From: Petunia secreta
Taxonomy: Eukaryota > Streptophyta > Magnoliopsida > Solanales > Solanaceae
DNA: 64,000 nt
Reading direction: 5' to 3'
Assembly: GCA_029990175.1 (NCBI GenBank)
Contig: JARKIP010000023.1
Location: 24,323,501-24,387,500, forward strand
The notes beneath the pieces are model-generated. The model was not told the DNA's origin. It ran no database searches and saw only the letters and a list, made by a program, of their open reading frames with translations. Positions 32,244-43,672 of this stretch are shown here, one piece after another; the first letter of the stretch is position 1, and each line of letters opens with the position of its first letter. Both the position numbers and the translations under genes were made by a program.

Positions 32244-33291
32244 ATGCGGGACTCTTCCTTCTTGGAAAATCATTTTTTTTTACGTAAAAAACTTAGATAT
32301 TAACATATATGAGCAATTACAAATTAATCGCAATCCATAGCACTTTCCATAGCATTGTCAAAATAATTCATGCAAATAATATCCAATCAAGTTCTTCATA
32401 ACAATGTGATATTATACCATATTTCCATGATTACGTATAGAACACATGAAAATTGTATAAAGTAAGATCATTCTCTTCTTTGGTGGTTTCTTTGTCGTTG
32501 ACTTTCTCTTCCCCCGTTATCAAACAAATGTGTCACATCAATATTCATTATTGTATATATGGATTCATCTTGCATAATCAATATTTCTTCTTCCTTGCAC
32601 ATGTTTTTTCATTTCAAGTCTCAAAATATTGCTACATATCTCAACAAATAAAGTTTTACTCTAATTAAATAATATCATCAATTCTAAAGAAGATAGCTCT
32701 GTCTCAATTTTGTAAGAAGCTAATGTAGCCATTAACAACGTCTCCTGTTCAAATCCTTCCTCCTATTCTTGAAAAGAAAGACAACTAAAGATATATTTCG
32801 ATTTGGAGCTAACTTAAACTTTTAACGCCTCACCTCAATGCTATCAACATTAATCCATCTTCTAGAAATGGTTGAACTTGTAGTTTGTTTGACCATCAGA
32901 GCTTTGCTTACTACATATACGTCAATTTTGACAAATTTTATATGCACCATAATTTTTTTATGTGTCAGTGGAAAGAATTATATCTAGGTTAGAAGTACTT
33001 GAAATTTCATCCCAATTATTTTTGTTCCTTGTCTATATATTATTATTCTATAACCACTATATAATAATTTGAGATTGACATATTTCGTTATGTCAGAAAA
33101 TTCTTACTATTTTAGCTTTGATCGGCTAGAATAATAATTGTGTAAAAGAATTCTGTTTAAGTTTTACCAACACAGAGTTTGATTATCTTATAGTTAACAA
33201 TCTGAACATTAAGTTATTGCTAATTAAAAAAATAGCATATGGAGACTTCCCCATGCAAAATGTGATGTCTTTTTTTGGCTCAGTGGACATA
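32244..33291. other. AT-rich spacer, nothing recognised
   Basis: No coding, RNA-gene or element signature was found. It forms the left flank of element B. Confidence 0.4.
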
Positions 33292-33296
33292 TAAAT

Positions 33297-35807
33297 TGAC
33301 ACGACCCAAAATCCGGTTAGGCCGTGCGGGCACCCGAAATCCTCCCCTAGACCCGTCGGGCGAACCCTTACCAACAAAATTAGGAAAATAAATATAATAA
33401 TTCATAAATAAGGACAAGACTTAAAAAAATACAGACATACTAATACTTCTAAGCTGTACAAAAGAAATTACAGCTGACTACCCAACATACTAGGTTTAGG
33501 GCTATCCAGACAAGACATCTAAGAGTACAAAATAAGACAGATACTTCTTGAAGGGAGCAAAATGCAACTGAAATAATGAACAATAAACTGGTGGCCATCC
33601 GGAATAAAAGTTGGCTCACCCTGACAGCTGAAGTCGTCTTCGCTCCTTCACAACGTGGCGAACTCAATCCTGGAGCGAACCTGCCGAAACGAAATAGATA
33701 GACAAGAAACAAACAACAAACAAGGGTGAGTCAAAAGGACTCAATAAGTGGGGCAGACTAGCCACCTCAAAGAATAGGATAGCTAGCCAGGGAGAAGAAA
33801 CAGATAAACAAAATTTCTCTTATTTAAATTATAAAAACGCAGAGCCAGATAATAACTAGAAACACGTATAGGATGACAAACTCATTAACAATTAGGAACG
33901 TAAGATAACGAAAACATATAGGTATCCCAAACACATCAACAATCAAAAATATATCCTGTTGCGGCGTGCAACCCGATCCATATATTCATCCTGTTGCGGC
34001 GTGCAACTCGATCCATAGATTTATACCATTGCGGCGTGCAACTCGATTCCTGCAACCCGGGATACGAGCCAGAAATATATAGGTAAACTGAGATATGTCC
34101 ACGTCATAGTGTACAAACCGCATACATTAAACACAACACAATACACACAATAGTCGGTATGCGGTGCAATGAGATGGGATGAATGCGTTACAATGCAATG
34201 CAGTCACACATGCCTGATACCTATCTCCGGCGCGGGACTCTCATCGTCTACCAGGAGATATATGCAAAGATGACCCTTCACCGGCTCGGGACTCTTATCG
34301 ATTACCGGGAAGTATATGCAATGATGATCCTTCACCGGTGCGGGACTCTCATCGCCAACCGGGAAGTATATGCAATAATGACCCTTCACCGGCTCGGGAC
34401 TCTCATCGATTACCGGGAAGTATATGCAATAATGACCCTTCACCGGTGCGGGACTCTCATCGCCAACCGGGAAGCATATGCAATGCTCAAAACCAGAGTG
34501 CAATGCTCATATACTCAATGTAATACCAACTACAAGGCATAACATATAATATACAATGTAAATTCAAAGCTAAGGCGTAATGAGTACGCCTATCGGTAGC
34601 TACACACGTAGGGAACACGTGGTAGAAAATCCACGAGGCCAGGTGCCTCCAAAGAAATGGATATAAACACTTACCTCTTCCAAAAGTTAACACAGCCTCT
34701 CAATAACCGCTTTGTCCTTTGGTTTCATTGCCAAACGATCCCACTCTATTCAATAAGTAGAAAAATATATCAAATTAGGCTAAAGACTTCATTCCTCACA
34801 TCTTAGGGCAAACCGATTAAGAACCTGATACCCTATTCGCATACGCAATACGCAGGCCAGGCCTATATACAGGGTTTAGGGTCACATGACCAAACCCTAA
34901 ATAAATTACATTTATATGTTGCCCATAACTTACTGAGTACGAATATATAATCAATTTCATTATCGGGGTCCATTTGACCCTTCAAACTATCAATTTACGT
35001 CATTAGGGCGATGTCTAATATCCCTATTTTTACCGTAAAAATATATTCAAACATACGTAATAAACTCAAATAATATATTAAGATCATTACCTGAATGTTC
35101 TGGGGTGAAAATACTATTTTTCTCCGGCCCCTTTTCTCATTTTCTGGCATTTTTTTCCAATTCTGCACCATTTCATTTTTCTCTGCTCATCTGCTGCTTT
35201 TGCTTATGTTTCTGTTAGCATTTACAAGATTCTCGTCCTTAGCTAACAAGCTAAGGACCGCCGCCTAACGATTTTATGTTTTTGTCTTTTCTTCTTTTTT
35301 TTTTTTAAAAAAAAAAAATTCGCTGTTGCGGTAAAAATTAAAACGGTACCCTACTATTCGAAATAATCCCAACTTTTGCATACAAGTTATACAAAATATA
35401 TGTAACATACTCGCAAAGACGGATCTCAAATTGGACTCCCGAAACTCAAGATGCGAATTTAAATAAAAAGAAGTCAAATTATTTAACTTTCGGCATTTTA
35501 GCGGAAACTAGCCGAACAACATCGAAATTCACTTTCGAAAGTTCACAAAAATCACAAATAATTATACGAACCTAACGGCGCTTTCTGATTTCGAATCGGA
35601 GCTCATTCGGCAAAAACCGAGCTCGAAAATATCCTTTTAATATTAATTGCCAATAAAAACTGAAACCTTCTTCCGATGCCTACCAAACGAGGTCTGATTT
35701 AGCTCAAATTTTACAGAAAGGTTCTAATGGACATTACGAATATTTTAAAATTATCGGCATGCCAATCGGAGTCCTAACTTCTGAAACGACTGACCGAGGT
35801 CGTTTCA
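33297..35807 (-). repeat. 3' LTR of element B
   Basis: This full 2511-bp LTR is very close to those of element A. It has five 54-bp units in the same a-b-a-b-c order (about 34225-34495) and three 37-bp-type units (about 33953-34050). TTCTCCTCCACTT (the polypurine tract reversed, 35808-35820) follows on its interior side, which identifies it as the 3' LTR. Confidence 0.9.
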
Positions 35808-35906
35808 TTCTCCTCCACTTAAATTCTCGTTCGTCCTCGAACGAGCCTAAATCTAAAGCAAGATTTACGCAGATATCAAGAGAACTTGCACAACCTTCAT
35901 AAACTA

Positions 35907-36044
35907 ACTTGAGTTTCGGGAGTCCAATTTGAGATCCGTCTTCGCGAGTATGTTACATATATTTTGTATAACTTGTATGCAAAAGTTGGGATTATTTCGA
36001 ATATCGTAGGGTACCGTTTTAATTTTTACCGTAACAGTGAATTT
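35907..36044 (+). repeat. Inverted LTR segment inside element B
   Basis: CTTGAGTTTCGGGAGTCC to CCGTAACAGTGAATTT lies in plus orientation, while both flanking LTR pieces are in minus orientation. It corresponds to the LTR portion that would follow the adjacent 346-bp piece. Short matches (GAATTTA) at the right junction suggest microhomology-mediated inversion (inference). Confidence 0.85.
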
Positions 36045-36391
36045 AAATAAAAAGAAGTCAAATTATATATCTTTCGGCATTTTAGCGGAAACTAGCCGAA
36101 CAACATCGAAATTCACTTTCGAAAGTTCACAAAAATCACAAATAATCATACGAACCTAACGGCGCTTTCGGATTTTGAATCGGAGCTCATTCGGCAAAAA
36201 CCGAGCTCGAAAATCTCCTTTTAATATTAATTGCCAATAAAAACTGAAACCTTCTTCCGATGCCTACCAAACGAGGTCTGATTTAGCTCAAATTTTACAG
36301 ACAGGTTCTAATGGACATTACGAATATTTTAAAATTATCGGCACGCCAATCGGAGTCCTAACTTCTGAAACGGCTGACCGAGGTCGTTTCA

Positions 36392-37396
36392 TAAATTTAA
36401 CAAAATCGCATGGCGCAGGATCACATGGCTGCATTGGACTAAAATTTAGTACAAGAGTACAATTACACAGCAAGCTTAGAAAATAAATAACGACTAAAGA
36501 AAACAAAAGGTTTGAAATGATAATTTGACCTTGTATTCAGCTACCTCAGTCGACAAAAAATCACAACTCTTGAAGAGCGGAAATAGCATATGCAATTAGT
36601 TTCTTTTTAAGAAACTTAACAACAGAAAATGAAAAGGATTAATTACACCTCTTCATCTTCCTCCATTATAAAGACCTTTTGATACGCAAGTTTTTCTTCA
36701 ACAAAAGCATTCTTTAGAGCATGACATTGTCATCTCTCACAGATGAAAACTGATTTTCTGTACAAATCATAGAACGTTGCTAAACTTAGTTTTGTACTTT
36801 CAAAGTATTATAGTTATGAACCATCATATCTAGTTTATATGATGACAAACTACAATTGTATATTCAAAGTTTTATGTATATGTCCATAAAATATTATGAT
36901 TGAATTCTTCAATGTTAATATGCTTAGTATAATAAAACAGAGAAAAGATTATGCAGAAGCAAAGCTAACTCCATCATGAAACCAAGGAGATAGTACCCTG
37001 GCTTACAACTCCTTATATTTTCTCGGAGTATGCATTAATCTTGTCCTTCAGGAATCGAATTGCCGTGGTTGTTTTATGATGAGCAACCATTTTTGTGTAA
37101 CGCAATCATCCACCCGCACCTTATAATTGGATTGAATAACATGCCAAGATATTCACACAGAATTAACCCAATAGCAAAGCATATGCATAAATAACTAAAA
37201 TTTTAAAATTGGAATTAATCGTGCTTGCGAAGTCAATTAAAGCTACTGTTCTTTCATAAAATATTTAAAATAAAGTAATAGTAGAGTCTACACTCTACAC
37301 CAACTATATCTTCTAAAAGATTTATAATGTTTCTAATCTATCGCATGAATTTTCCTCTGTATCTCTTAGCTATTGAACTTAGTTTGATTTGATTTT
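36392..37396 (-). other. Spacer with two possible relic exon pieces
   Basis: On the minus strand, 37013-37105 reads AIRFLKDKINAYSEKI before a stop. Further downstream, 36643-36711 reads NAFVEEKLAYQKVF and MEEDEEV before a stop. Both look more protein-like (charged, coiled-coil-prone) than their surroundings and could be relics of one gene. Neither matches a family I recognise, and no splice model joins them convincingly. The remainder is AT-rich with nothing recognised. Confidence 0.25.
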
Positions 37397-39251
37397 TGAA
37401 ATGACCTTAAGTAGTCGTTTCGGAAGTTAGGCCTCCGATTGGTATTTCGGTAATTTTAAAATCTTTGTAAGGTCCATTAGGACTTATCTGTAAAATTTGA
37501 GCTAAATCAGACTTCGTTTGGTAGGCATCGGAAGAAGGTTTCAGTTTATATTGTCGGTAAATCTTAAAAAGAGGTTTTTGAGCTCGATTTTGGCGAATGA
37601 GCTCCGACTTGAAATTCGAAAGCGTCTTTAGGTTCGTATGATCATTTGTTACTTGTGTGAACTTTCGGAAGTGAATTTCGAGGTCGTTCGGATAGTTTTC
37701 GCTAAAATGCCGAAAATTAAAGAATTTGATCTTTTTTATTTTAATTTGTATCTTGACTTTCGGGAATCCGATTTAAGATCCACCTTAGCAAGTATGTTAT
37801 ATATATTTTGTATAACTTACTTGAGAAATTTGGGAATATTCTTAATTTCGTAGGACTGCATTTTAATTTTATTATGAAAATAAAATAAAAAAAAAGGAAA
37901 AGATAAAAGAAAAAGGAAAGAAAGAAAAAGGAAAGTAAAAGGTGGTGAAGGCTAAGGCTAACAACAAACGAACAGGAATAGGGAAATGCAACGGAGCACC
38001 CGAAAAATACGAAAAAAATGAGAAAAAAAAAGAGGAAAGGAGCAGAAAAAAGTAGAATTTTTATCCCGAAACATTCAGGTAATGGTGTTAATCCATTTAT
38101 TTCAGTTTATTACGTGTGTTTGAATATATTTTAACGGTAAAAATTGGGATATTAGACATCATTTTAATAAGTTCAATTGATAGTTTTAAGGGTTAATTGT
38201 ACTCCGATAATGGAATGGATTGTATATTTATACTCAGGGAATTATGGGCAACCCGTAAATGTAATTTATTTAGGGTTTGGTTATGTGAGTTTGAATTATA
38301 TACGTAGGCCTGGTCTGCGTATTGCCTATGCGAATAGGGTTTCGGGTTGCACGCCGCAACAGTATAAATATACATGGATCGGGTTGCACGACGCAACAGT
38401 ATAAATATACATGAATCGGGTTGCACGCCGCAACAGTGTAAATATATATGGAGCGGGTTGCATGCCGCAACAGTACAAATATATGGATCGGGTTGCACGC
38501 CGCAACAGTATAAATATATATGGATCGGGTTGCACGTCGCAACAGTATAAATATCGGGTTACATGCCGCAACAATATTTGCATATATATGATGTATTTCT
38601 GATTTTTGATATGTTCAGGAAACCTATATGTTATATCTTATGAACTCTGGTCGTTTATGACTTTATGATTCCATACGTGTTTCCAGTTATTATCTGGCTT
38701 TGCCTTTTGTGGTTGAGATAAGATGAATTTGGTTTATCTGCCTTTCTTCTCCCTGGCTAGCTATCCTATCCTTTAAGGTGGCTAGTCTACCCCATTTATT
38801 GAGTCCTTTTGACTCACTCTCATTTGTTGTTTGTTTCTTGTCTATTTATTTCGTTTCGGCAGGTTCGTTCCAGGATTGAGTTTGCCACGTTGTTCAGGAG
38901 CGAAGACGATTCCAGCTGTCAGGGTGAGCCAGCTTTTATTCTGGATGACCACCAGTTTTATGTTTATTATTTCAGTTGTATTTTTTTCCCTTCAGCAGGC
39001 GTATGTATTCTTTTGTACTCTTAGATGTCTAGTCTAGATAGCCCTAAACCTAGTATGTTGGGAAGTCAGCTATAATTTCTTTTGTACACCTTAGAGGTAT
39101 CAGTATATATATGCTTTTTTTCTAAGTCTTGTTCTTATTTATGAATTGAATTATATTTATTTTCCTAATTTAATTGGTAAGGATTCGCCCAACGGGTCTA
39201 GGGAAGAATGTCGGGTGCCCGCACGGCCTAGCCGGATTCTGGATTGTGTCA
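37397..39251 (+). mobile_element. Solo LTR of the 2.5-kb family
   Basis: It begins TGAAATGACC and ends GATTGTGTCA, flanked by ATTTT on both sides (37392-37396 and 39252-39256). No interior or partner LTR is present, so it fits recombination between two LTRs of one element. At 1855 bp it is shorter than A's LTRs because the 54-bp block is absent. A seven-unit 37-bp array takes the neighbouring position. Its termini and body are diverged from A. Confidence 0.9.
38343..38578 (+). repeat. 37-bp tandem repeat, about seven units
   Basis: CGGGTTGC starts recur at 38343, 38380, 38417, 38454, 38489, 38526 and 38555. The usual step is 37 bp, with 35 and 29 at the end. Each unit has the core GGTTGCACGCCGCAACAG with the inverted pair GTTGC/GCAAC, plus an AT-rich tail. 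This is the largest array of this repeat in the window. Confidence 0.92.
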
Positions 39252-41702
39252 ATTTTATAGAAAATAATTAATAACTATAGAACAAAAGAGAGAAAAAATA
39301 ATACTGAAGCAAAACTAATTCATGGAGTCAACTTCAGATTTATCTTTGAGTAATTCATTTTGTACTTTTCTTTGTAGTCATCATTTTTTTCACACAAGCA
39401 TATATGTATTGATAAACGAAAACGACAATGATATTGTAAAAAGTTTCATATCCATAAAAAAATCTGATTTAATTTGTGATAGGCTTAGAAACAAATAATT
39501 TACCATGGAGATAAAAGTGACCCGAAAAGAACATGCAATCTTGTGTTGCTAAAATTCCTTAGTAAATACTCTGATTTGGACTCTTCAATGTGGATAAACC
39601 CTTTCATGTGCAAAGTATAAACAGTTGTCACTGAAAAATGAAAGCACGAGTTGGATAAAACTCCTCCGTCGTGTAAAGCAACACAAATGTCAATTTATAA
39701 CTCACTAAATAGCAAGATTATCTCCAACAAAGAAAATCCTTTTTAGGAATGAACAATAACATATTTTGTAAATTTAAAAGATAAAACAATGTAAAGTTTA
39801 AAACTTGAAAATTTAAATACGATATTAAGGTAGTTCGACCATTAAATCACAAAATCATCCTATTTTTAGTTATGAAGTTATCCTCTCTTTTACATACGAA
39901 AAAGAAAACTTCACCTTTAGTGGTATTTGTTTCGTAAGAAAATTTTGATAGTAAAAACTCCAAAAGTACAACCTAAATAGAAGAATAGCCAGACTTACGG
40001 AAGAGGCCACCACATCTAAGAATAGTGAATCAAAATAAAAAGTATCCAAGATACATATCTATGAAGCAAAGCATTTTGAAGATGGCTAGTTGAAAATTTG
40101 GCAGAATTGCTTACAGCGTTCAAAATGAGAAAACCTACAAATTAAGAGCCAATTATTCACTTTTCAAGTCTTAATAAAAATCTTACATGCGTAGTAAATA
40201 ATCAAATATGAAGTGAAATATAAGATGTTTTCTTCAAATGTTTTTTTTTTAACTGTTAATGCTTATCCCATTACTATGTGCAGTTTAAATGGAGGTTACT
40301 GCCGAAAATTTCGAAGTCATGATGCAGTTAACAAATTATATTTGTAGTTGATTTTTTTAATATTTATTTTATTCAATTTCAAAAAAAAATAAATTGTAGA
40401 TTTAACCACCTAACTAATTTTCAACCAAGTAGTTTAGGTTGTCCTAACTAAGAACATATGGTGCTTTCATGTTGTAACACTTGGCTAATTTTAATTGGCT
40501 ACTCCATTCCTTTTAATAATATATAGATTGTTAAGATAATTATTAGATTTATAATATGTATATATAAATTTGTTATCTTTTGGTTAAAATTTGTATTCAG
40601 ATATTCTCCCCACCATGTAGTGTTTTATTTTTTTAGAATTATATAAGTATTTATTTTTGCAATCATCATCACTACATTTTATGATATTTATGGTTTTCAT
40701 TAGTTTTTAAATTTTTAAAGAATTTATTTAATAATAAATAGTGCACTGCAATATTAGTTTCAATTTAATATACTATTTTTTTTATTTAAAATGATAGTTT
40801 AATTTATATTTTGCTTAAAAAAATTTTATGAACCCCTCTTTTGAAAATATTTATATTTGACTTTTATAAATACCGATGAAGAAAAAAATATTTTGATGTT
40901 GAACCTCCTCCCTAAAAATTTTTGATCCGCCCCTGTATATATAGCCGTAAGACTAAGATGAAATGAATTATGATAAATATCTATCTATCAAATTTTAGGA
41001 GCTGATAGGCAAGTTTTGTTTAAATAAAGTTGATCCAATATTACTTTGTGTCACAAGTATTTTTCTCTTTTTATTTTAATTTTTTTGTATAGAAACTATG
41101 GTCTACAGATTGCTTATATTTTGCTGAGCCACATATCAATAAAGGATGTTCAAAACCAGTATTTTTCAAATTTTTTTCATTAATATCTTAAACGGATATG
41201 GTGGAAATAAGAATAAATCTACATATGAAATGAAGAGTTACCTGTAATAAATAGATGTGAAATGAACAATTGGTGGAAACGAGGATAAATTTAGATGTAA
41301 AACGAATAGGTTATGTGAAATAAGAGGTTTGGCCTTCTGGTTGCTAGGACTGGAATAAGAGAATAGAGGATGGAGAAAGAAATAAAGGAAGAGAAAAGTA
41401 TCATACCTGTATTTAGTAAGGTTTGGTTCTATTTCTCTAATAATTTCACCTTTAATTGAGCCGTTTAATACGAGTAGTTACTTTTAACAAGACCCCTGCA
41501 TGTCTGTTTTAAAGTGTAGTTGTGTTGCAAGCACTGATGTTAATCTTTTTTAATTTGTTAAATTTTTGAGCTTTTAATCTTATTCTCCTCTAAAGCATTT
41601 GCTAATATTGAAGTATCTTTCGGTTTTCATTAATTGGAATCGGTTATAATCCAAACTAAATTCATCAGTTTAGATATACCATATAACTTTTGCATAATTG
41701 GT
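39252..41702. other. AT-rich spacer, nothing recognised
   Basis: About 2.4 kb of AT-rich sequence has no open frame of note and no domain. A GATCCGCCCCTG motif near 40921 resembles a motif common in decayed plant elements, but no element could be bounded. It forms the left flank of element E. Confidence 0.4.
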
Positions 41703-41707
41703 ATATG

Positions 41708-42915
41708 TGATGTTTGTCGATATTTGTCTATTTTACCTTAATATTTTCTTACATTTTGGTATTTTATGCGCTCATTATATGTAATAATTGTAATTCTTGC
41801 GCTCACTTATCGTGTTTGTGATTGTAGGATTGGTTTGGATGGAATCGAGGCAAGAACAACCAAAACGGAGCAAAATACTTTGGAAAGCAAGACTTGGACC
41901 AAACTGATGCGTTGGAAGCTATTTTGAAGGCAAAGCTTCCAAGAAAGCCATGAAGATTGGAAGCTATACTAGAAGTTTGGCTTCCAAGAAAGCTTCGACC
42001 CTAGCGAGAATAATGTTTTCCCTACTAGTTTAGGATATGGTATAACTTATCCTAGCACTTTGTAAACATTATAAATACATTATAACTTAGGTTTTTAAGG
42101 GAGTTGGATTGGGAGGAGAGTAGAGGAGCCCTAGATATCTTCTAAATGAGTTTTGTTTCTCTTTCTCTTATCCTTTACTTTAATTTATTTATAGTTTGTT
42201 CATTCTAGAGTTAGGGCAAATACATGAAGGTTGATGTTTGAAAGTTGATTTCTACCTATTGATTTACCGTTACATATTATTTATTCTTTCTTGAGCCTAA
42301 TTATTTGGTTATTGAGGCCTGATAATTGAACACTATCTACGGTTTATAATTTGAACTCGACAGAGGGAACCTGTAAACGCACATAAGAAAGAATAGGGCT
42401 TAGTTGTGAACCTGGGCATCAGGGAATTGATTTGCGGGTAGGATAAACATATACCTATTCGCCTAGCTTAGCTATATACAGAGTTCTTTAATGCATGCAT
42501 GTAATTTAATTCCATAGACATATAGGCATTAGAGTAGCCTGCATAGAGTCGTGAAGATTCGACAGGTTTTCACGAATATATTTAACCTGTTAGTTAGCAA
42601 CCTAAGAAATCAAAAAGTAGAATCAACTGGAAAACCCAACTGGATTGTTTGTAGCTCTGACTCTGGACCGGCTCTCTCTTATTGATAACAACTCATAAAT
42701 TGCTCCCGATTACTTGACTTCATTACTCGCTTTTAATTATTGTTTGCTTTCCTTAGTAAAATTACAAACCATCATTGAAAAAGATCCCTGAATAGTTGTT
42801 AGGAAAATATTTGCTAGGATTCAGTCGTAACAATAGTCCTTATGGGAACGATACTCGACGCACTACTTTATTACTTGTCGAGCATGTATACTTGTGTGTG
42901 CGTTTGGGAGCAATA
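41708..42915 (+). repeat. 5' LTR of element E
   Basis: It starts TGATGTTTGTCG and ends GGGAGCAATA (CAACA in the 3' LTR). It contains two consecutive stem-loops: TTGGAAGCT...AGCTTCCAA (41912-41942) and TTGGAAGC...GCTTCCAA (41957-41987). The end GTTTGGGAGCAA is close to the primer site. Confidence 0.9.
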
Positions 42916-42921
42916 AGTTTT

Positions 42922-42940
42922 TGGCACCGTTGCCGGGGAC
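42922..42940 (+). other. Primer-binding site of element E
   Basis: TGGCACCGTTGCCGGGGAC differs by one base (A for G) from the TGGCGCCGTTGCCGGGGA site typical of Athila elements, usually assigned to tRNA-Asp. It lies shortly after the 5' LTR end. Confidence 0.88.
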
Positions 42941-43330
42941 TAAACAATTGACTGTTTTCTTTTTGGATGATTTATTATTTTCTATTCAGGTTTAATTTTT
43001 TTAGTTTAGTTTATTATTGTGTTACTTGTTATCATTGTATTTTTAAATGAAAATTGATCGAATGATGGTTGCTCATATTTTACTAATTCTTATCTACTTT
43101 TTGGAGGAACCCACTTTTGGAAAAATTGTCCAAGTCTTCCAGACTTACGAGATTGGTTATGTGAATTTTCTGCGACCTTTGATTGAAATTTTTGCAAATT
43201 GTGTGGTGGTCGGTGGAATAGTTGTCTTAACTGTCATACTCCTTCCCCAATCAATGTGTGTGATGATTCTAATAATGTTTGTGAGTTTGACAGGAGCGAT
43301 AAAGTGCAGGTTGTGAGCGAAACTTGGATA

Positions 43331-43672
43331 ATGGAGCGCACCCAACTCATAGAAGCATATGAGGATTTCTCTAAGGAAATTACAAATACGACGAGACAGT
43401 TTATGGAAGAAAGTGTGGAGCTCAGAAAAGAGATTGATCAATTTGGCTTGGCTATTCACGACTTGAAGACAAATTCGAGTGATATGGTTGAGGTGTCTAA
43501 TACCCAATTATCAATTGTTGTAGATATTATATTTGAGATAGAAGAGCTTAGGAGCCAATTTGAGGAGCAAAAAGTAGAATTTCTACCATTCGACCCAATA
43601 TTAGTTGATGATGCCGAGGTTGAAAAAACTACATTAGAGTCAAGTGATAAAACAAGAAAACATCATATTTGA
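43331..43672 (+). CDS. Short coiled-coil-prone open frame of element E
   Basis: A 113-residue frame starts at the ATG at 43331. The frame is open further upstream to about 43199, but without an ATG there. It is rich in Glu, Asp, Lys and Leu/Ile (ITNTTRQFMEESVELRKEI, EIEELRSQFEEQKVEFLPF) and likely helical or coiled-coil. There is no gag, zinc-knuckle, protease or polymerase motif. Its position right after the primer site is where gag sits in complete elements, so it may be a much-altered gag remnant or an unrelated sequence. Whether it is translated is unknown. Confidence 0.4.
   Translation: MERTQLIEAYEDFSKEITNTTRQFMEESVELRKEIDQFGLAIHDLKTNSSDMVEVSNTQLSIVVDIIFEIEELRSQFEEQKVEFLPFDPILVDDAEVEKTTLESSDKTRKHHI

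Larger units (their letters stand above)
33297..36391 (-). mobile_element. Element B, rearranged LTR element with intact target duplication
   Basis: Its outer ends are TGACACGACC at 33297 and GGTCGTTTCA ending at 36391, flanked by TAAAT on both sides (33292-33296 and 36392-36396). In minus orientation it comprises a 5'-LTR start of about 346 bp (36045-36391), a 138-bp LTR segment in reversed orientation (35907-36044), 99 bp of interior with the polypurine tract (35808-35906), and a full 3' LTR (33297-35807). The target duplication shows all this derives from one insertion that later lost nearly all of its interior and most of one LTR, with a local inversion. Confidence 0.88.

Noticed and set aside
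38343..38578. CRISPR-like appearance of the regular 37-bp array
   Set aside because: There are no distinct spacers. The whole unit repeats, and it lies in a plant retrotransposon LTR.
40860..40935. GATCCGCCCCTG motif with nearby GAACC runs, suggesting a small DNA transposon
   Set aside because: No terminal repeats or target duplication could be found around it.
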